Source of the DNA: Gordonia sp. ABSL11-1
Lineage (GTDB): Bacteria; Actinomycetota; Actinomycetes; Mycobacteriales; Mycobacteriaceae
Direction of reading: 5' to 3'
Length of the DNA stretch: 64,000 bases
Assembly: GCF_030315685.1 (NCBI RefSeq)
Contig: NZ_JASXSI010000005.1
Coordinates: 1-64,000, forward strand
Below are positions 62,666 to 64,000 of the stretch, piece after piece; position 1 is the first letter of the stretch, and every line of letters begins with the position of its first letter. The notes below the pieces were generated by a model that saw only the letters and a program-made list of their open reading frames with translations, did not search any database and was not told the origin of the DNA. A program made the translations under genes and the position numbers.

Positions 62666-62944
62666 ATGGGCCGGGGAATCAACGAGACAAGCGCACGTCG
62701 TTCGGGGCGGACGATCGGTCGTCGAGTGATCGGCGCCGGATTCGCGGGTGCCGCGATGGCCGGTGCGTTGGCGTTCGCGGCGGCGCCCGCGAGCGCGGAA
62801 CCGCTGCCGAAGGTCGAGCCGACGGTCGAGAACGCGGCACCGACGCTCGACAACATCAAGCTGGGGATCGATCGTGCGGTCGCCACCAATCCGGAACTGG
62901 GACCGATCGGGGAGATCGCCCTGTCCCTGTTCCCCAAGTACTGA
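62666..62944 (+). CDS. Small secreted protein
   Basis: Exported protein of 92 residues. The N-terminal GRRVIGAGFAGAAMAGALAFAAAPASAEP is a signal peptide with an ASA-E cleavage site near residue 45; the mature part is only about 48 residues (PLPKVEPTVENAAPTLDNIKLGIDRAVATNPELG). No Cys and no domain are recognised. The stop codon lies in the first unit of the 14-bp tandem repeat. Function unknown. Confidence 0.75.
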   Translation: MGRGINETSARRSGRTIGRRVIGAGFAGAAMAGALAFAAAPASAEPLPKVEPTVENAAPTLDNIKLGIDRAVATNPELGPIGEIALSLFPKY

Positions 62945-63019
62945 GCACCAAGTACTGAGCACCAAGTACTGAGCACCAAGTACTGAGCACCAAGTACTGA
63001 GCACCCAGTACTGACATCC
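62936..63019. repeat. 14-bp tandem repeat containing AGTACT
   Basis: Five exact 14-bp units AAGTACTGAGCACC run from 62936 to 63005, followed by a partial, altered copy to about 63015. The first unit contains the last codons and TGA of the secreted-protein gene. Each unit contains the self-complementary AGTACT, so units can pair with one another. Confidence 0.93.
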
Positions 63020-63021
63020 GT

Positions 63022-63060
63022 CGACGACACCCGCCGGGCGAGATCCGGCGGGTGTCGTCG
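63022..63060. terminator. Perfect 16-bp hairpin terminator
   Basis: CGACGACACCCGCCGG at 63022-63037 pairs perfectly with 63045-63060 around a 7-nt loop, followed by TGTGTCC. It lies between the secreted-protein gene and the convergent WD40 gene and can end transcription from both. Confidence 0.85.
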
Positions 63061-63080
63061 TGTGTCCGTCCGTCGGGTGG

Positions 63081-64000
63081 TCACCCGCAGTCGGCGGGGA
63101 TGTCGGTGTGGGGCAGATACGACGATCGCTGGCTGTCGGTCAGTGGCGGCGTCGTCGTGCAGATCCAGCGCCGCGCGGTGTCCTCATCGGTCGTCTGCAG
63201 ATGCAGGCTGCCGGTGGTGTCGCCGCCGGTGATGATGGTGGATTCGGTCAGGAGATGCTGCGGCAGTTGCCATTTCGTGGTGGTGTCGGTTGTCGGCAGC
63301 AGCGGGGTGATCGACTGCGGATCGTGCAGCCGGCCGTCGTCGGTCAGGACATACGTGGTCAGATGATGGGTCGACGTCCCGACGGCGAGCCGGGTCGGCA
63401 TGAGTGCGAGCGTGGCGGCATGGACGTTCGGTTGCCGGTCGATCAGGGCGGGCCGGCCACGCCGGATGTCCCAGGTGGACAGGTCCGCCGCACCGAGGAC
63501 GACGGTGCCGCCGTCGCGTCCGAACACCACGCTCGTCGCCGGGCTGGTGTCGTCGATGACCTCGCTGGGCGTGCTCTGTCCGGATCCGATGTCGTACAGG
63601 TAGGTCCGCTTGTCGTCGGAGGTCACCGCGAGGTGTCGTCCGTCGGGACTGAACGCGATGCTGCGGATCAGGTCGCGGGGGCCGGAGAGCGGAGCGCCGA
63701 CCGGTGTCGGCCGGCGAGGATCGGCGGTGTCCCAGAGTTGGACTGTGGTGTCGTCGGCGCCGGTCGCGAGGAGATCGGCGTGCGGTGCGAACGCGGTGGC
63801 ATTGGTGTAACGGGTGGCCGAGGTGATGTCGGCGGTCGACCGGGGTGCGGTGGGTTCGGTGATGTCCCACAGCTGGATTCGGCCGCCGTTGTTGTTGGCC
63901 GTCGCCGCCTGGGTGCCCATGGCGTTCATGGTGACCGACGGGTGATCGTTCACGCGTCGTTCCACCGGGATGCGGGCGCGTCGAGTCCAGCCGCCGGGAC
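63081..64000 (-). CDS. WD40-repeat protein, 5' end beyond the window
   Basis: The frame is open to the window edge and continues coding-like (GGWTRRARIPVERRVNDHPSV), so only the C-terminal part of a longer protein is seen. WD40-like blades are visible: QLWDITEPTAPRST, LLATGADDTTVQLWDTADPRRP, IAFSPDGRHLAVTSDDKRTYLYDI and LSTWDIRRGRPALI. The final blades are degenerate and the protein ends in DIPADCG. In related actinobacteria such propellers are fused to kinase, NTPase or peptidase domains that would lie to the right. Role: protein-protein interaction platform. Confidence 0.82.
   Translation of the reverse strand, partial: PGGWTRRARIPVERRVNDHPSVTMNAMGTQAATANNNGGRIQLWDITEPTAPRSTADITSATRYTNATAFAPHADLLATGADDTTVQLWDTADPRRPTPVGAPLSGPRDLIRSIAFSPDGRHLAVTSDDKRTYLYDIGSGQSTPSEVIDDTSPATSVVFGRDGGTVVLGAADLSTWDIRRGRPALIDRQPNVHAATLALMPTRLAVGTSTHHLTTYVLTDDGRLHDPQSITPLLPTTDTTTKWQLPQHLLTESTIITGGDTTGSLHLQTTDEDTARRWICTTTPPLTDSQRSSYLPHTDIPADCG

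Noticed and set aside
62936-63019. Possible CRISPR array
   Set aside because: The units are directly adjacent without spacers and only 14 bp long, so this is a tandem repeat.

Overview
The window is high-GC chromosomal DNA from a mycolic-acid actinobacterium (Mycobacteriales), and the gene set fits Gordonia or a close relative best. The evidence is the gene order lpdC, CMD-family protein, ramB, aceA, fadB2, TetR, DUF445, XRE regulator, hbhA, DUF2516, murB, DUF2505, nitrilase, DUF2993, deoC, L,D-transpeptidase, SDR, ROK regulator. From memory this matches the Rv0462-Rv0485 neighbourhood of Mycobacterium tuberculosis. Supporting signs are a mycothiol-dependent enzyme remnant, a DUF222/HNH protein, LIP-family lipases and many apparently leaderless genes with a TANNNT box 6-7 nt before the start codon. 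I see no prophage, transposase, CRISPR array or rRNA; the only RNA gene found is one tRNA-Thr.

Layout. 0-9.8 kb: PaaI-type thioesterase and TetR regulator, DUF4166-like and SRPBCC proteins, a secreted protein, a class I PPK2 polyphosphate kinase, an overlapping trio (membrane protein, alpha/beta hydrolase, AAA ATPase), a DUF222/HNH protein and a rhomboid-like protein. 9.8-16.4 kb: prolyl oligopeptidase, a decayed mycothiol-dependent enzyme followed by an 18-bp tandem repeat, a serine hydrolase lipoprotein, and an OYE-like flavoprotein with its TetR regulator. 16.5-29.1 kb: lpdC, AlkA-like glycosylase, methyltransferase, CMD and MaoC proteins, a LIP lipase beside a decayed LIP paralogue, ramB, a lipoprotein, then aceA and fadB2. 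The aceA upstream region carries a perfect CRP/GlxR-type site and RamB-like boxes. 29.2-37.8 kb: two HbhA paralogues sharing one upstream operator/promoter element, with a BenE transporter and its XRE-cupin regulator, a second PPK2, an SDR/TetR pair and a DUF445 protein between them.

37.8-55.6 kb: MerR regulator, hydrolase, murB, tandem DUF2505 proteins, methyltransferase, nitrilase-fold hydrolase, DUF2993 and DUF1542 membrane proteins, purU, deoC, a thioredoxin-reductase-like flavoprotein with a His-rich methyltransferase and XRE-cupin regulator, a Tat-type L,D-transpeptidase lipoprotein, SDR and ROK genes, then a transglutaminase/zinc-metallopeptidase pair. 55.7-64 kb: otsA-otsB trehalose genes with a 53-residue leader gene, a ThrE-type exporter back to back with tRNA-Thr, a formylglycine-generating enzyme, a type B carboxylesterase, a small secreted protein and a WD40 protein cut by the window edge.

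Common themes are acetate and fatty-acid carbon (aceA, ramB, fadB2, MaoC, lipases), polyphosphate and trehalose stress metabolism, and cell-envelope functions (HbhA, MurB, L,D-transpeptidase, DUF2993). The most unusual signals are non-coding: a 21-bp minisatellite family at two convergent gene junctions, two further tandem arrays, several perfect palindromic operators (two of them lying across start codons), the shared HbhA operator, and an exporter ribosome-binding site formed by the antisense strand of a tRNA acceptor stem.
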